A stretch of 18,782 nt of DNA, from the NCBI GenBank assembly GCA_937967375.1, contig CALCJF010000020.1, positions 1 to 18,782 of the forward strand, written 5' to 3'. This document shows positions 1 through 7,677 of the stretch, in pieces. The position numbers and the translations under genes are program-made. The notes under the pieces are model-generated. The model ran no database searches, was not told the origin of the DNA, and saw only the letters and a program-made list of their open reading frames with translations. Numbering within the stretch: position 1 is the first letter of the stretch; every line of letters begins with the position of its first letter. This DNA comes from an uncultured Leucobacter sp. Lineage in GTDB: Bacteria > Actinomycetota > Actinomycetes > Actinomycetales > Microbacteriaceae.

Positions 1-62
1 CGCAGCGGTAGCGCGCTTCCCTGACACGGAAGAGGTCACTGGTTCGATCCCAGTATCGCGCA
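1..62 (+). tRNA. tRNA-Val(GAC), 5' end cut off by window edge
   Basis: The anticodon arm CTTCC-CTGACAC-GGAAG gives anticodon GAC (Val). The T arm ACTGG-TTCGATC-CCAGT follows, then the 3' acceptor strand ATCGCGC and discriminator A at 62. The 5' acceptor strand and part of the D arm lie before the window. CCA is not fully encoded. Confidence 0.93.
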
Positions 63-67
63 CAGAT

Positions 68-93
68 AAAACCCCCGGCTGACCGGGGGTTTT
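68..93 (+). terminator. Intrinsic terminator of tRNA-Val
   Basis: The inverted repeat AAAACCCCCGG / CCGGGGGTTTT has a CTGA loop and ends in a T run, only six bases after the tRNA. It is a classic Rho-independent terminator. Confidence 0.9.
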
Positions 94-183
94 GTGTTTC
101 TCCACGAAGCGTGGGAGACATCTGCGGTCAGGCAGCCCCGGCACCGTTGGAGTCTGCATTTCTTGGAGTGCAAGAATGGTTCG

Positions 184-516
184 ATGACTGAGCAAACGAA
201 TGCCTGGGGCATCGACGAGCTGGATGGACACACGCGCACGATCGTCTCGATCACCATCGGACCATGGGACGTCATGGTCGGCGGCGGGCCCGACCGATTT
301 ATCATCACGGCGACGACCGACGCAGGGCAACGCGTCGCCAATGCATTGAGCGGGACCCCTGCGGGCGGAGACGAAGACACCGTAGAGCTTACGGTCGGTG
401 GACAAGCCGTGGACTACCCAAGTGAGTATGCACTCAGTCGAGACGAGATTGACGCAGCGATCACGGACCTCAGATCATCACATTTCCCCGCGGACCGCTG
501 GGAAGTACTCGGCTGA
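184..516 (+). CDS. Small hypothetical protein, possibly immunity-like
   Basis: This 110-residue acidic protein has no signal peptide or membrane segment. Its N-terminal half has alternating hydrophobic stretches consistent with beta strands (TIVSITIG, WDVMVGGG, RFIITATT). The C-terminal part has a strand, a helix beginning LSRDEIDAAI and a closing Trp (DRWEVLG). That layout loosely recalls small single-domain immunity proteins such as the Imm1 type, but I do not recognise the family firmly and no toxin gene lies nearby. The ATG at 184 is chosen because the in-frame stretch before it looks non-coding. There is no good Shine-Dalgarno at normal distance (GGAG lies about 16 bases upstream), and a hairpin at 160-176 sits just before the start. 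It stands alone between a tRNA and a convergent GNAT gene. Confidence 0.6.
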   Translation: MTEQTNAWGIDELDGHTRTIVSITIGPWDVMVGGGPDRFIITATTDAGQRVANALSGTPAGGDEDTVELTVGGQAVDYPSEYALSRDEIDAAITDLRSSHFPADRWEVLG

Positions 517-561
517 GGAACGTCGCGGGGACTACTTCGCGGTCGCCGCCGCGTGAGAGCG

Positions 562-1056
562 TTAGAGGGTGAGCTCGTATCCCTGCATGGGATACCCGGC
601 AAGCGGATGCGGTACGGCCGCACCCGCGGGCACGAAACCGGCTCGAGTATAGAGCTCGATTGCACGCGCGTTGATATCTCTCACCTCAAGCAACAGCGTC
701 GCGAATCCCTGCAGGCGTGAGTGGGAAATCGCGTCGTCGAGCAGCGCGCTTCCGACTCCGCGCCCAGCTCCGTCCGGGTCGACCGCGAGATAGCGAAGCA
801 GCGCGGCCGTCGGGCGCGAGGGCACGGCCTCGACAAGCGAGAACCCGAGACGGGGTGCCGTAGCGACGGCAAACCGGACGATAGGGTTTGCAAACGACGC
901 TTGCACTCGCGAGGTCATGCCAGGCGCGTCAACAGAACCATCACGTGCCGCGAGCGCCCGAACCCAGATCTCGGCGCACAGGCTCACATCTTCGGGCGTC
1001 GCACCGGTACGGATGCTGGTGGGTTCTGGCATCGCAGTGCTCTGGTCGTTTTGCAC
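562..1056 (-). CDS. GNAT-family N-acetyltransferase
   Basis: A 164-residue protein of ordinary GNAT length that should transfer an acetyl group from acetyl-CoA to an unknown amine. Motif A is visible as strand LLRYLAVDPD (87-95) followed by the pyrophosphate loop AGRGVG (97-102) and helix SALLDDAI. The usual Gln or Arg at the first loop position is Ala here. Motif B is NARAIELYTRAGF (129-141), the typical C-terminal signature. The GTG at 1056 is preferred because it lies directly after a -10-like GATACT and would be leaderless; ATG at 1032 is the alternative. The substrate cannot be told. The gene is divergent from the membrane-protein gene at 1117 and convergent with the small ORF upstream. 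Confidence 0.88.
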   Translation of the reverse strand: MQNDQSTAMPEPTSIRTGATPEDVSLCAEIWVRALAARDGSVDAPGMTSRVQASFANPIVRFAVATAPRLGFSLVEAVPSRPTAALLRYLAVDPDGAGRGVGSALLDDAISHSRLQGFATLLLEVRDINARAIELYTRAGFVPAGAAVPHPLAGYPMQGYELTL

Positions 1057-1062
1057 GCTTCA

Positions 1063-1068
1063 AGTATC
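1063..1068 (-). promoter_or_regulatory. Likely -10 box for GNAT gene (leaderless)
   Basis: GATACT on the minus strand is followed by six bases and then the GTG at 1056, the geometry of an actinobacterial leaderless gene. No convincing -35 is seen. Confidence 0.4.
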
Positions 1069-1116
1069 TCGCACAGCGAGGGCCCGTTTACCCGAGGTTC
1101 ATATAGGCTTCCCTCT

Positions 1117-2067
1117 ATGGTGTGGCGGTGGGTGCAACGAGTGGTGGGCTCGCTGCTCGTGACTCCTGAGAAACTTGCCGCATTTCCAGCGCTTGCGTCG
1201 CATTCGCTGTCGCCCGAGCACGTATGCGACGCTGCGGGCGTGCAGCGACTCGCCGAGCTAGGCCCACACAACGCTCTGGTCGTTTCAGTCGATGACGTCG
1301 TCATCGCCAAGAAACGAGCGCACACTCTTCGACGGGCGCTCGAGCGGGGAACGGTGATCCTTTTCGTTGAGTCTGAAGCGACCCTTGACGGGTTGCGCCT
1401 TACCAACGCATTGCGGGGGATCGCCGTGCGCCTCGACGAACCACCTGAGACCGGCGAACGTGCACTCTACGGCGTGAACGTGATCTCGCTGTTGCGTGCG
1501 GCGCTCGCCCACAACGACGTGGCTGATCTCACCGAAGCACTGCGCGGCATGCCGACCCATCGCACCCCGCATAAGGCGCTCGCCATGCTGCCCGAGTCTA
1601 TTCCCGTGCAGCGCACCAGCGTGCTGCAGCGTGTGCTGCGCCACCCCAGCCTTCCGGTGTACGTGATCGTATTCGTGTATTCATCGCTGCGGGTGCTCCC
1701 GGTCGCGTTCATACGGGAGTTTCACGGCAGCCTGCTCGTGCTCTGGGCGATTGACCTGATCACCGCGGTGCCATATACGTGGGGCGTGCTCGCGATGCTG
1801 TTCGCGCCAAAACGGCGCATACGTCTGCTCGCGGCCTTGACGACCCTCGTGACGTTCGTCGGCCCGTATGTGTATTTCTGGATGCACGGCAGGGGATACC
1901 CGCCGTACGTGCCGATCGTGATCGTCGGGCTCACCCTAGCAAGCGTGCTGCTCGAGGCGAATCGATACCGACAAGAGCAGGGATTGCGTCGACGCTATCG
2001 GTCTGTGTCTGCCGCTGTGGGGGCCGCGGCACCGGGGGCCACATCGGCGCTCGCAGAGACTCGCTGA
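1117..2067 (+). CDS. Unknown four-helix membrane protein
   Basis: A 316-residue protein that I do not recognise. Residues 1 to about 175 look soluble, with alternating strand- and helix-like stretches (HNALVVSVDDVVIAKK, RGTVILFVES). Four hydrophobic segments follow at about 180-198, 206-229, 237-255 and 264-283, separated by basic loops (FAPKRRIR), so it should sit in the cytoplasmic membrane with a large N-terminal domain, probably cytoplasmic. The tail after residue 290 is Ala/Arg-rich. The open frame extends upstream to 721, but that part is antisense to the GNAT gene; ATG 1117 is the first start clear of it. There is no Shine-Dalgarno at normal spacing. The last 73 bases overlap pcs on the opposite strand. 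Confidence 0.75.
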   Translation: MVWRWVQRVVGSLLVTPEKLAAFPALASHSLSPEHVCDAAGVQRLAELGPHNALVVSVDDVVIAKKRAHTLRRALERGTVILFVESEATLDGLRLTNALRGIAVRLDEPPETGERALYGVNVISLLRAALAHNDVADLTEALRGMPTHRTPHKALAMLPESIPVQRTSVLQRVLRHPSLPVYVIVFVYSSLRVLPVAFIREFHGSLLVLWAIDLITAVPYTWGVLAMLFAPKRRIRLLAALTTLVTFVGPYVYFWMHGRGYPPYVPIVIVGLTLASVLLEANRYRQEQGLRRRYRSVSAAVGAAAPGATSALAETR

Positions 2068-2771
2068 GCGCGCTTCGTCGCCACGGTGCGCACGAGACCG
2101 AGCACCAGAATCCAAAGCCCTGACACCGCCCACACAATGAACGCCCAGTGCACTTTCTGCGGGTAGTACGCCACCAACACGCCAGACGACACCACCCACG
2201 CAAACGTTGCGATGACGTTGAGCGCCATGAACTTGGCAACGCGGAACGGGTGCACGAAGGTAATCGGCGCCCAGGTCAGCACTGAAAAGAAAACCACAAG
2301 AATGGCGTTCACGAGCGGATGGGGTTGGGCGAGCCAGAGCGCAAGAGCGACGATGTTCCAGGTAGCGGGAAACCCCATGAAGTAGTAGTCGTCGGTCTTC
2401 ATCTTGGTGTTCGCGTAGCAGAACATCGAGGTGACGTTGATAAGCGCGAGCAATACGACGGCGATCGTCCCCTCGCCGAGCAGCCCCTCCCGGTACATGA
2501 AGAGCGCCGGAATAAAGGTCCAGGTGAGATAGTCGACGACGCAGTCGAGGATCACCCCGTCGAAGTTCGGCGCATACGTCTTGACGTCTGCTCGCCGGGC
2601 AAGGGTGCCGTCGACACCGTCAACGACGAGTGCGATACCGAGGTAGAGCCACATCAGCTTCGGCTGGTCCGCGAACAGCGCGAGCATCGCGAGCGTCGCC
2701 CAGATCACTCCGGTGAGTGTGAATGCGTGCACTGACCAGGCGGCGATGACGCGGGTGCGGTGTGAGGTCAT
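1995..2771 (-). CDS. pcs: Phosphatidylcholine synthase (CDP-alcohol phosphatidyltransferase)
   Basis: A 258-residue integral membrane enzyme that should condense CDP-diacylglycerol with choline to give phosphatidylcholine and CMP. The CDP-alcohol motif is present in its Pcs form: DGVDGTLAR, a 12-residue gap (8 in most family members), then G-x3-D-x3-D (GVILDCVVD). Further stretches match what I recall of rhizobial Pcs: MKTDDYYFMGFPATWN and ITFVHPFRV. About eight hydrophobic helices fill the sequence. ATG 2771 is preferred: the open frame running further upstream is antisense to thrS. A TAGAGT box ends eight bases before it, suggesting a nearly leaderless message. The C-terminal 24 codons overlap the neighbouring convergent gene. 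An authentic choline substrate is inferred, not shown. Confidence 0.85.
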   Translation of the reverse strand: MTSHRTRVIAAWSVHAFTLTGVIWATLAMLALFADQPKLMWLYLGIALVVDGVDGTLARRADVKTYAPNFDGVILDCVVDYLTWTFIPALFMYREGLLGEGTIAVVLLALINVTSMFCYANTKMKTDDYYFMGFPATWNIVALALWLAQPHPLVNAILVVFFSVLTWAPITFVHPFRVAKFMALNVIATFAWVVSSGVLVAYYPQKVHWAFIVWAVSGLWILVLGLVRTVATKRAQRVSASADVAPGAAAPTAADTDR

Positions 2772-2779
2772 GGTTCTCG

Positions 2780-2785
2780 ACTCTA
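2780..2785 (-). promoter_or_regulatory. Likely -10 box for pcs
   Basis: TAGAGT on the minus strand fits TANNNT and ends eight bases before the pcs ATG, so the transcript would have almost no leader. Confidence 0.45.
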
Positions 2786-2804
2786 CTCGAAGCCAGGCAC
2801 CCGC

Positions 2805-2836
2805 TAGGATGAACGGGTCTATTAGCTCATAAGGAG
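2805..2836 (+). promoter_or_regulatory. thrS -10 box and ribosome binding site
   Basis: TAGGAT (2805-2810) is a good -10. AAGGAG (2831-2836) lies seven bases before the GTG at 2844 and fixes that start. No clear -35 and no T-box-like leader is visible; the leader would be about 25 bases. Confidence 0.6.
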
Positions 2837-2843
2837 TCGAACC

Positions 2844-4829
2844 GTGGCAGATGGTTTCAGCCTGTTCACCGACCGTTCTATCGTCGCAATGCGCGTGAAC
2901 GGCGAATTGCGCGATCTCGCGGCAGAAGTGACAGACACAGACACCGTTGAGCCCGTTTCGATCGACAGCCCTGACGGCCTGAACATTCTGCGCCACTCGG
3001 CGGCGCACGTGCTCGCGCAGGCGGTCCAGCGCATCAATCCTGAAGCGAAGCTCGGCATTGGCCCGCCCATCACAGACGGCTTCTACTACGACTTCGATCC
3101 GGCTGCTCCCTTTACTCCCGAGAACTTGCGGGAGATCGAGAAGGAGATGCAGAAGATCGTCAAGCAGGGTCAGCGCTTTGTTCGTCGCGTCGTGAGCGAT
3201 GACGAGGCGCGCGCCGAGCTTGCGAACGAGCCCTACAAGCTCGAGTTGATCGGGCTCAAGGGCGGCAGCGCAGGCGACGAGGTCGCTGGCAGCGACAACG
3301 AGAGCGTCGAGGTCGGCGGCGCCGAGCTCACGATCTACGACAACATCGATCCGAAGACCGGCGAGCTCTGCTGGAAGGACCTCTGCCGCGGGCCGCACCT
3401 GCCCAACACCCGCATGATCGGCAACGGCTGGGCGCTCACTCGCGCCTCGGGCGCCTACTGGCGCGGCAGCGAGAAGAACCCGATGCTGCAGCGCATCTAT
3501 GGCACTGCCTGGCCTTCAAAAGACGAGCTGCGCGCCTACCAGCTGCGCCTTGAGGAGGCCGCGAAGCGAGACCACCGCAAGCTCGGCAAAGAGCTTGACC
3601 TCTTCTCGTTCCCTGAAGAGATCGGCTCGGGCATGTCGGTCTGGCACCCTCGCGGTGGCATCGTGCGCGGCGAGATGGAGCAGCACGCTCGCAGGCGCCA
3701 CATCGAGGGCGGCTACACCTATGTGTACACGCCGCACATCTCGAAAGAAGACCTGTTCTGGCAGTCGAACCACCTCGTCAATTACAAAGACGACATGTTT
3801 CCGCCGATTCGCATCGACGAAGAGGTCGACGACGAGGGCAATGTCACCAAGAAGGGCGTCGACTACTACCTCAAGCCGATGAACTGCCCGATGCACATTC
3901 TCATCTACAAGGAGCGTGCGCGCAGCTATCGCGATCTGCCGCTGCGCCTTGCCGAGAATGGAACGGTCTATCGTTACGAGCTCTCGGGTGCGCTGCACGG
4001 CCTTACCCGTGTGCGCGGCTTCACTCAAGACGACTCGCACCTCTTCGTCGCGCCCGACCAGCTTCAGGAAGAAGCGGGCAAGGTGCTCGAGTTCATCATC
4101 TCGATGCTGCGCGACTTCGGCCTCGAAGACTTCGAGCTCGAGCTGTCGATGAAGGACAACGAGAAAGACAAGTGGATCGGCACCGAGGAGTTCTGGGAGT
4201 CGTCGACCGACGCGCTGCGCCAGGTTGCGCTGGCCTCTGGTCTGAGGCTCACCGAAGTTCCCGGCGAGGCAGCGTTCTATGGACCAAAGATCGACCTGAA
4301 GACGCGCGACGCGATTGGCCGCGTGTGGCAGCTCTCGACCGTCCAGGTCGACCCGAACCTGCCCGAACGCTTCGACCTCGAGTTCACCGGCGCCGATGGC
4401 GAGAAGCATCGCCCCATCATGATTCACCGCGCCCTCTTTGGCTCGATCGAGCGTTTCTTTGCGATTCTGCTCGAGCACTACGCCGGCGTCTTCCCGGTCT
4501 GGCTCTCGCCTGTGCAGGTCGTGGGCATTCCCGTAGCTGAGCAGTACGGTGACTACCTCGATGGTGTAATCGATCAGCTGCGCGCGAAGGGCGTGCGTGC
4601 CGAGGTCGATCACAGCGACGATCGCATGCCGAAGAAGATTCGCACGCACACAAAGGCGAAGGTTCCGTTCCAGCTGATTGCTGGCGAAGAGGATCGCGCG
4701 GCCGGCGCCGTGAGCTTCCGCTTCCGCGATGGCACCCAGATGAACGGCGTGCCGGTCGATGAGGCGATCCAGCGCATTCTGAATTCGATCGAAACGCATG
4801 AGCAGGTGACCACGGCGTGGACGGAGTAG
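2844..4829 (+). CDS. thrS: Threonyl-tRNA synthetase
   Basis: A cytoplasmic class II synthetase that charges tRNA-Thr. At 661 residues it is slightly longer than the roughly 640 of E. coli. Order: TGS-like N-terminal domain (about 1-55); editing domain with HSAAH near residue 52; catalytic core; C-terminal anticodon-binding domain from about 555. The zinc ligands are visible as C348 (MNCPMH), H399 (QDDSH) and H528 (MIHRA). Motif 3 RALFGSIERF is intact. The start is GTG with AAGGAG upstream. The stop overlaps the start of the HIT gene by 13 bases, so the two are probably translationally coupled, an order also found in mycobacteria. Confidence 0.98.
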   Translation: MADGFSLFTDRSIVAMRVNGELRDLAAEVTDTDTVEPVSIDSPDGLNILRHSAAHVLAQAVQRINPEAKLGIGPPITDGFYYDFDPAAPFTPENLREIEKEMQKIVKQGQRFVRRVVSDDEARAELANEPYKLELIGLKGGSAGDEVAGSDNESVEVGGAELTIYDNIDPKTGELCWKDLCRGPHLPNTRMIGNGWALTRASGAYWRGSEKNPMLQRIYGTAWPSKDELRAYQLRLEEAAKRDHRKLGKELDLFSFPEEIGSGMSVWHPRGGIVRGEMEQHARRRHIEGGYTYVYTPHISKEDLFWQSNHLVNYKDDMFPPIRIDEEVDDEGNVTKKGVDYYLKPMNCPMHILIYKERARSYRDLPLRLAENGTVYRYELSGALHGLTRVRGFTQDDSHLFVAPDQLQEEAGKVLEFIISMLRDFGLEDFELELSMKDNEKDKWIGTEEFWESSTDALRQVALASGLRLTEVPGEAAFYGPKIDLKTRDAIGRVWQLSTVQVDPNLPERFDLEFTGADGEKHRPIMIHRALFGSIERFFAILLEHYAGVFPVWLSPVQVVGIPVAEQYGDYLDGVIDQLRAKGVRAEVDHSDDRMPKKIRTHTKAKVPFQLIAGEEDRAAGAVSFRFRDGTQMNGVPVDEAIQRILNSIETHEQVTTAWTE

Positions 4830-5413
4830 GCGCAGGGCCCGATCACGCTCGGTTTGAAACCCTGAGCGAGAGCGGTCTCGTTGGCGACCCCGACGAGATG
4901 CAGCGTCTCTGGACGCCGCATCGAATGGTCTATATCGCCGATACGCACCAGCCCGACGAGCATGACTGCCCGTTCTGCCATGCGCCGTCGCTCGACGACG
5001 AACAGGCGCTGATCGTCTATCGCGGCGAGACCAGCTATGCACTGCTAAATCTCTACCCCTACAACAACGGACACCTGCTGGTCTGTCCGTATCGCCACAT
5101 CTCGACCTACGATGAGGCGACCCCTGAAGAGGTCGCCGAGATTGGCGAGATCACCCAGACCGCTATGCGAGTGCTCACGCAGGCAATGGGCTGTCACGGC
5201 TTCAACATCGGCATGAATCAGGGTGAGATCGCGGGAGCCGGCATTGCCGCTCATCTGCACCAGCACGTGGTGCCGAGGTGGCGGGCTGATGCCAACTTCT
5301 TCCCGATCATCGCGAAGACGAAGTCGATGCCGCAGCTGCTCGGTGATGTTCGTGAGAGGATCGCGGCCGCGTGGCCCGTGGATCCTGGGCCGGGCGCGAG
5401 CGAATCTCAATAG
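4817..5413 (+). CDS. HIT-family Ap4A phosphorylase-like protein
   Basis: A 198-residue histidine-triad protein. The triad HLHQHVVPRW puts His at 146, 148 and 150, the middle one being the expected nucleophile. Stretches LNLYPYNNGHLLVCPYRH and HGFNIGMNQG match the actinobacterial protein next to thrS, whose Mycobacterium tuberculosis homologue Rv2613c is described as an Ap4A phosphorylase. The role would be to break down Ap4A, a by-product of aminoacyl-tRNA synthetases, which suits its place behind thrS. A CPFC pair near residue 52 may be half of a metal site. The GTG start at 4817 lies inside thrS. Confidence 0.88.
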   Translation: MDGVGAGPDHARFETLSESGLVGDPDEMQRLWTPHRMVYIADTHQPDEHDCPFCHAPSLDDEQALIVYRGETSYALLNLYPYNNGHLLVCPYRHISTYDEATPEEVAEIGEITQTAMRVLTQAMGCHGFNIGMNQGEIAGAGIAAHLHQHVVPRWRADANFFPIIAKTKSMPQLLGDVRERIAAAWPVDPGPGASESQ

Positions 5414-5451
5414 ACTTGATTTCGACTTACGGATAAGAAAGAGGAGCAACC

Positions 5452-6216
5452 GTGTCAGGACACTCCAAGTGGGCAACCACCAAGCACAAGAAGGCCATCA
5501 TCGATTCGCGCCGCGCGAAGGCCTTCGCGAAGTACATCAAGGTGATCGAAGTCGCCGCGCGCATCGGCGGCCCCGATCTTGAGGGCAACCCGGCGCTCGC
5601 CGATGCCGTGCACAAGGCAAAGAAGCAGTCGGTTCCCGGCGACAACATCGACCGCGCAATCAAGCGCGGTGCCGGTATCTCGGGCGATGCAGTCGAGTAC
5701 ACGACGATCATGTACGAAGCGTACGGCCCGAACGGCGTGGCGCTCATGATCGAGTGTCTGACCGACAACAAGAACCGCGCCGCCGCAGAGGTGCGTACTG
5801 CGCTCAGCCGCAACGGGGGCAACCTCGGCGAGCAGGGCAGCGTCGCGTACAACTTCGAACGCAAGGGTGTCATCACGGTTCCCGCAGAGGGCACCACAGA
5901 AGACGACGTGCTGATGGCAGTGCTCGACGCGGGCGCCGAAGAGGTCAACGCGACCCCCAACGGCGAGTCGTTCGAGATCATCACCGAGGCGAGCAACCTG
6001 GTCGCTGTGCGCACCGCGCTCGTCGAGGCAGGCATCGACTACGAGGCCGCAGACGCTGAGTTCGTGCCGAACCTGAAGGTCGAGATCGACGCCGATACCG
6101 CACGCAAGGTATTCCGTTTGATCGACGCGCTCGAAGACAGCGACGATGTGCAGAACGTATTCTCGAACTTCGACCTCACCGCTGAGGTGCAGGCGCAGCT
6201 GGAGAGCGACGACTGA
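5452..6216 (+). CDS. yebC: YebC/PmpR-family protein
   Basis: A 254-residue cytoplasmic protein of normal family length. The hallmark N-terminus MSGHSKWATTKHKK is present, as are GDNIDRAIKRG, YEAYGPNGVA, NKNRAAAEVR and the central FERKG segment. The family was described as DNA-binding transcription regulators; later work ties members to ribosome function at hard-to-translate stretches such as proline runs. GTG 5452 is supported by GAGGAG at 5441-5446. The C-terminus is acidic. It sits 38 bases after the HIT gene and 8 bases before ruvC, so it is probably in one transcript with them. Confidence 0.96.
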   Translation: MSGHSKWATTKHKKAIIDSRRAKAFAKYIKVIEVAARIGGPDLEGNPALADAVHKAKKQSVPGDNIDRAIKRGAGISGDAVEYTTIMYEAYGPNGVALMIECLTDNKNRAAAEVRTALSRNGGNLGEQGSVAYNFERKGVITVPAEGTTEDDVLMAVLDAGAEEVNATPNGESFEIITEASNLVAVRTALVEAGIDYEAADAEFVPNLKVEIDADTARKVFRLIDALEDSDDVQNVFSNFDLTAEVQAQLESDD

Positions 6217-6224
6217 GCGAAGCG

Positions 6225-6842
6225 TTGCGCATTATCGGGATTGATCCCGGCCTCACGCGATGTGGGGTCGGGATCGTCACGTCTCATCAGGGGCGGCGCG
6301 TGACCTTCGAGCACGTCGAGGTGCTGCAGAGCCCGGCGAGCGCGAGCCAGCCCGAGCGCATTCACCAGATTGGGTCGAGCATCGAGCGACTGCTCGACGG
6401 TCACAAACCCGACGGCATCGCGCTCGAGCGGGTGTTCGCGCAAGACAACGTTGCGAGCGTGATGGGGGTTGCCCAGATCAGCGGCGTCGTGATGTACCTC
6501 GCCGAACAGCGGGGCATTCCAGTGGCGCTCTACACACCCAACGAGGTCAAAGCCCAGGTCACTGGCTATGGCGCAGCCGACAAGGCCCAGGTCACCACTA
6601 TGGTGACGCGTCTGCTCGGGCTCGCGGCGCCACCGAAACCGGCCGACGCCGCCGACGCGCTCGCTCTCGCGATCACCCACGCCTGGCATCTGGGGCGCGG
6701 CGGTTCTGCGCACCGCCAAACCGAGAACCGTGCAGCCACCGCCGCACCAGTGCCTGTGGCAGGCGGCGAAACACCGGCCCAGCGGGCGTGGCGCGAGGCC
6801 GAGCAGAAGCAGGGCAGGCGCCGGGGTGCGCGCGGGGGCTGA
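6225..6842 (+). CDS. ruvC: Holliday junction resolvase RuvC
   Basis: A 205-residue endonuclease that resolves Holliday junctions as a dimer. The four acidic catalytic residues are in place: D7 (IGIDPG), E68 (ALERVF), D141 and D144 (ADAADAL). A basic, low-complexity tail of about 45 residues follows the domain (usual length about 170-190). The start is TTG: the frame between the previous stop (6183-6185) and 6225 holds no ATG or GTG, and translating from here gives the expected MRIIGIDPG. The Shine-Dalgarno is weak, so coupling to yebC eight bases upstream is likely. Unusually, ruvA and ruvB do not follow. Confidence 0.95.
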   Translation: MRIIGIDPGLTRCGVGIVTSHQGRRVTFEHVEVLQSPASASQPERIHQIGSSIERLLDGHKPDGIALERVFAQDNVASVMGVAQISGVVMYLAEQRGIPVALYTPNEVKAQVTGYGAADKAQVTTMVTRLLGLAAPPKPADAADALALAITHAWHLGRGGSAHRQTENRAATAAPVPVAGGETPAQRAWREAEQKQGRRRGARGG

Positions 6843-6849
6843 CCCCGCG
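6831..6849. terminator. Possible shared hairpin between convergent ruvC and uppS
   Basis: CGCGGGG and CCCCGCG form a perfect 7-bp stem with a 5-base loop, spanning the ruvC stop and lying next to the uppS stop (6855). There is no T run on either side, so termination activity is uncertain. Confidence 0.35.
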
Positions 6850-6854
6850 GCGAG

Positions 6855-7643
6855 CTACTGCGCTGCGTTCGGCTTATCGACGGCGCCGCCAAAGCGGCGA
6901 TCGCGATCCTGGTAGATCTCGATAGCTCGCCACAGCTCGCGGCGGTCGAAATCTGGCCATAGAGTGTCGAGAAACACCATCTCGGCGTAGGCCGACTGCC
7001 AGAGCATGAAGTTGCTGGTGCGCTGCTCGCCGCTCGAACGTAGAAAGAGATCTACCTCGGGCAGCTCGGGCACATACAGGTGCCGTGCGATGGTGCGCTC
7101 GGTGATGCCGTTCGGCGAGAGCCGGCCCGCCGCCACCTCTTCGGCGATCGAACGCATCGCATCGGTGAGCTCGTTGCGCCCGCCATAGTTGACGCACATC
7201 GTGAGCGTGAGGCCGGTGTTGTTCGCGGTGGCGCGTTCTGAGGCCTTGAGCTCGCTGATGACCGAGCCCCAGAGCCGCGGCCGCCTGCCCGCCCATCGCA
7301 TGCGCACGTTCCAGGCATCGAGCTGGGCGCGGCGCCCACGAAGCACTTCGCGGTTGAAACCCATCAAAAAGCGCACCTCGTCGGGGGAGCGGCGCCAGTT
7401 CTCGGTTGAGAACGCGTAGACGCTCAGGTGGGTCACGCCGGCTTGAATGGCCCCGGCGACCACGTCGAGCAGAGCCTGCTCGCCCTGCCGGTGCCCCTCG
7501 ACTCGGGGGAGCCCACGCTGGTTCGCCCACCTGCCGTTGCCGTCCATCACGATGGCAACGTGCTTCGGCACGGCTCCACGAAAGGCGGGCGGGTGCTCGC
7601 CGGTCCAGTCGACCGGCACCAGCTCAGAGGGGGCTCGGCGCAT
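6855..7643 (-). CDS. uppS: Isoprenyl (undecaprenyl-type) diphosphate synthase
   Basis: A 262-residue cis-prenyltransferase that extends a prenyl diphosphate with isopentenyl diphosphate to make the polyprenyl carrier for cell-wall synthesis. Conserved parts in order: HVAIVMDGNGRWA with catalytic D34, YAFSTENW (76-83), the RSSGEQRTSNF signature (202-212) and WQSAYAE with Glu 221. In actinobacteria such enzymes can make decaprenyl or shorter chains, so product length is open. ATG 7643 is given; GTG 7649, seven bases after a TACAGT box, is an equally good leaderless start. It follows recO by 34 bases, an adjacency known in other actinobacteria. Confidence 0.95.
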   Translation of the reverse strand: MRRAPSELVPVDWTGEHPPAFRGAVPKHVAIVMDGNGRWANQRGLPRVEGHRQGEQALLDVVAGAIQAGVTHLSVYAFSTENWRRSPDEVRFLMGFNREVLRGRRAQLDAWNVRMRWAGRRPRLWGSVISELKASERATANNTGLTLTMCVNYGGRNELTDAMRSIAEEVAAGRLSPNGITERTIARHLYVPELPEVDLFLRSSGEQRTSNFMLWQSAYAEMVFLDTLWPDFDRRELWRAIEIYQDRDRRFGGAVDKPNAAQ

Positions 7644-7656
7644 GCTCACAGACCCA

Positions 7657-7662
7657 ACTGTA
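7657..7662 (-). promoter_or_regulatory. Possible -10 box before uppS
   Basis: TACAGT on the minus strand fits TANNNT and ends seven bases before GTG 7649. It would give uppS its own leaderless transcript in addition to read-through from recO. Confidence 0.4.
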
Positions 7663-7677
7663 GTGGCACAGGGCCTG

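Noticed and set aside
721..1116. Upstream extension of the membrane-protein frame
   Set aside because: It is antisense to the well-supported GNAT gene, and its sequence is Arg-rich and unlike the downstream protein.
2811..2843. T-box or other leader control before thrS
   Set aside because: The leader is too short and shows no T-box sequence or antiterminator.
2772..3398. N-terminal extension of the pcs frame
   Set aside because: It lies antisense to the start of thrS; Pcs proteins begin near the MTSHRTR start.
3516..5042. 508-residue open frame on the minus strand
   Set aside because: Shadow of thrS and the HIT gene caused by high-GC codon use; no family motifs.
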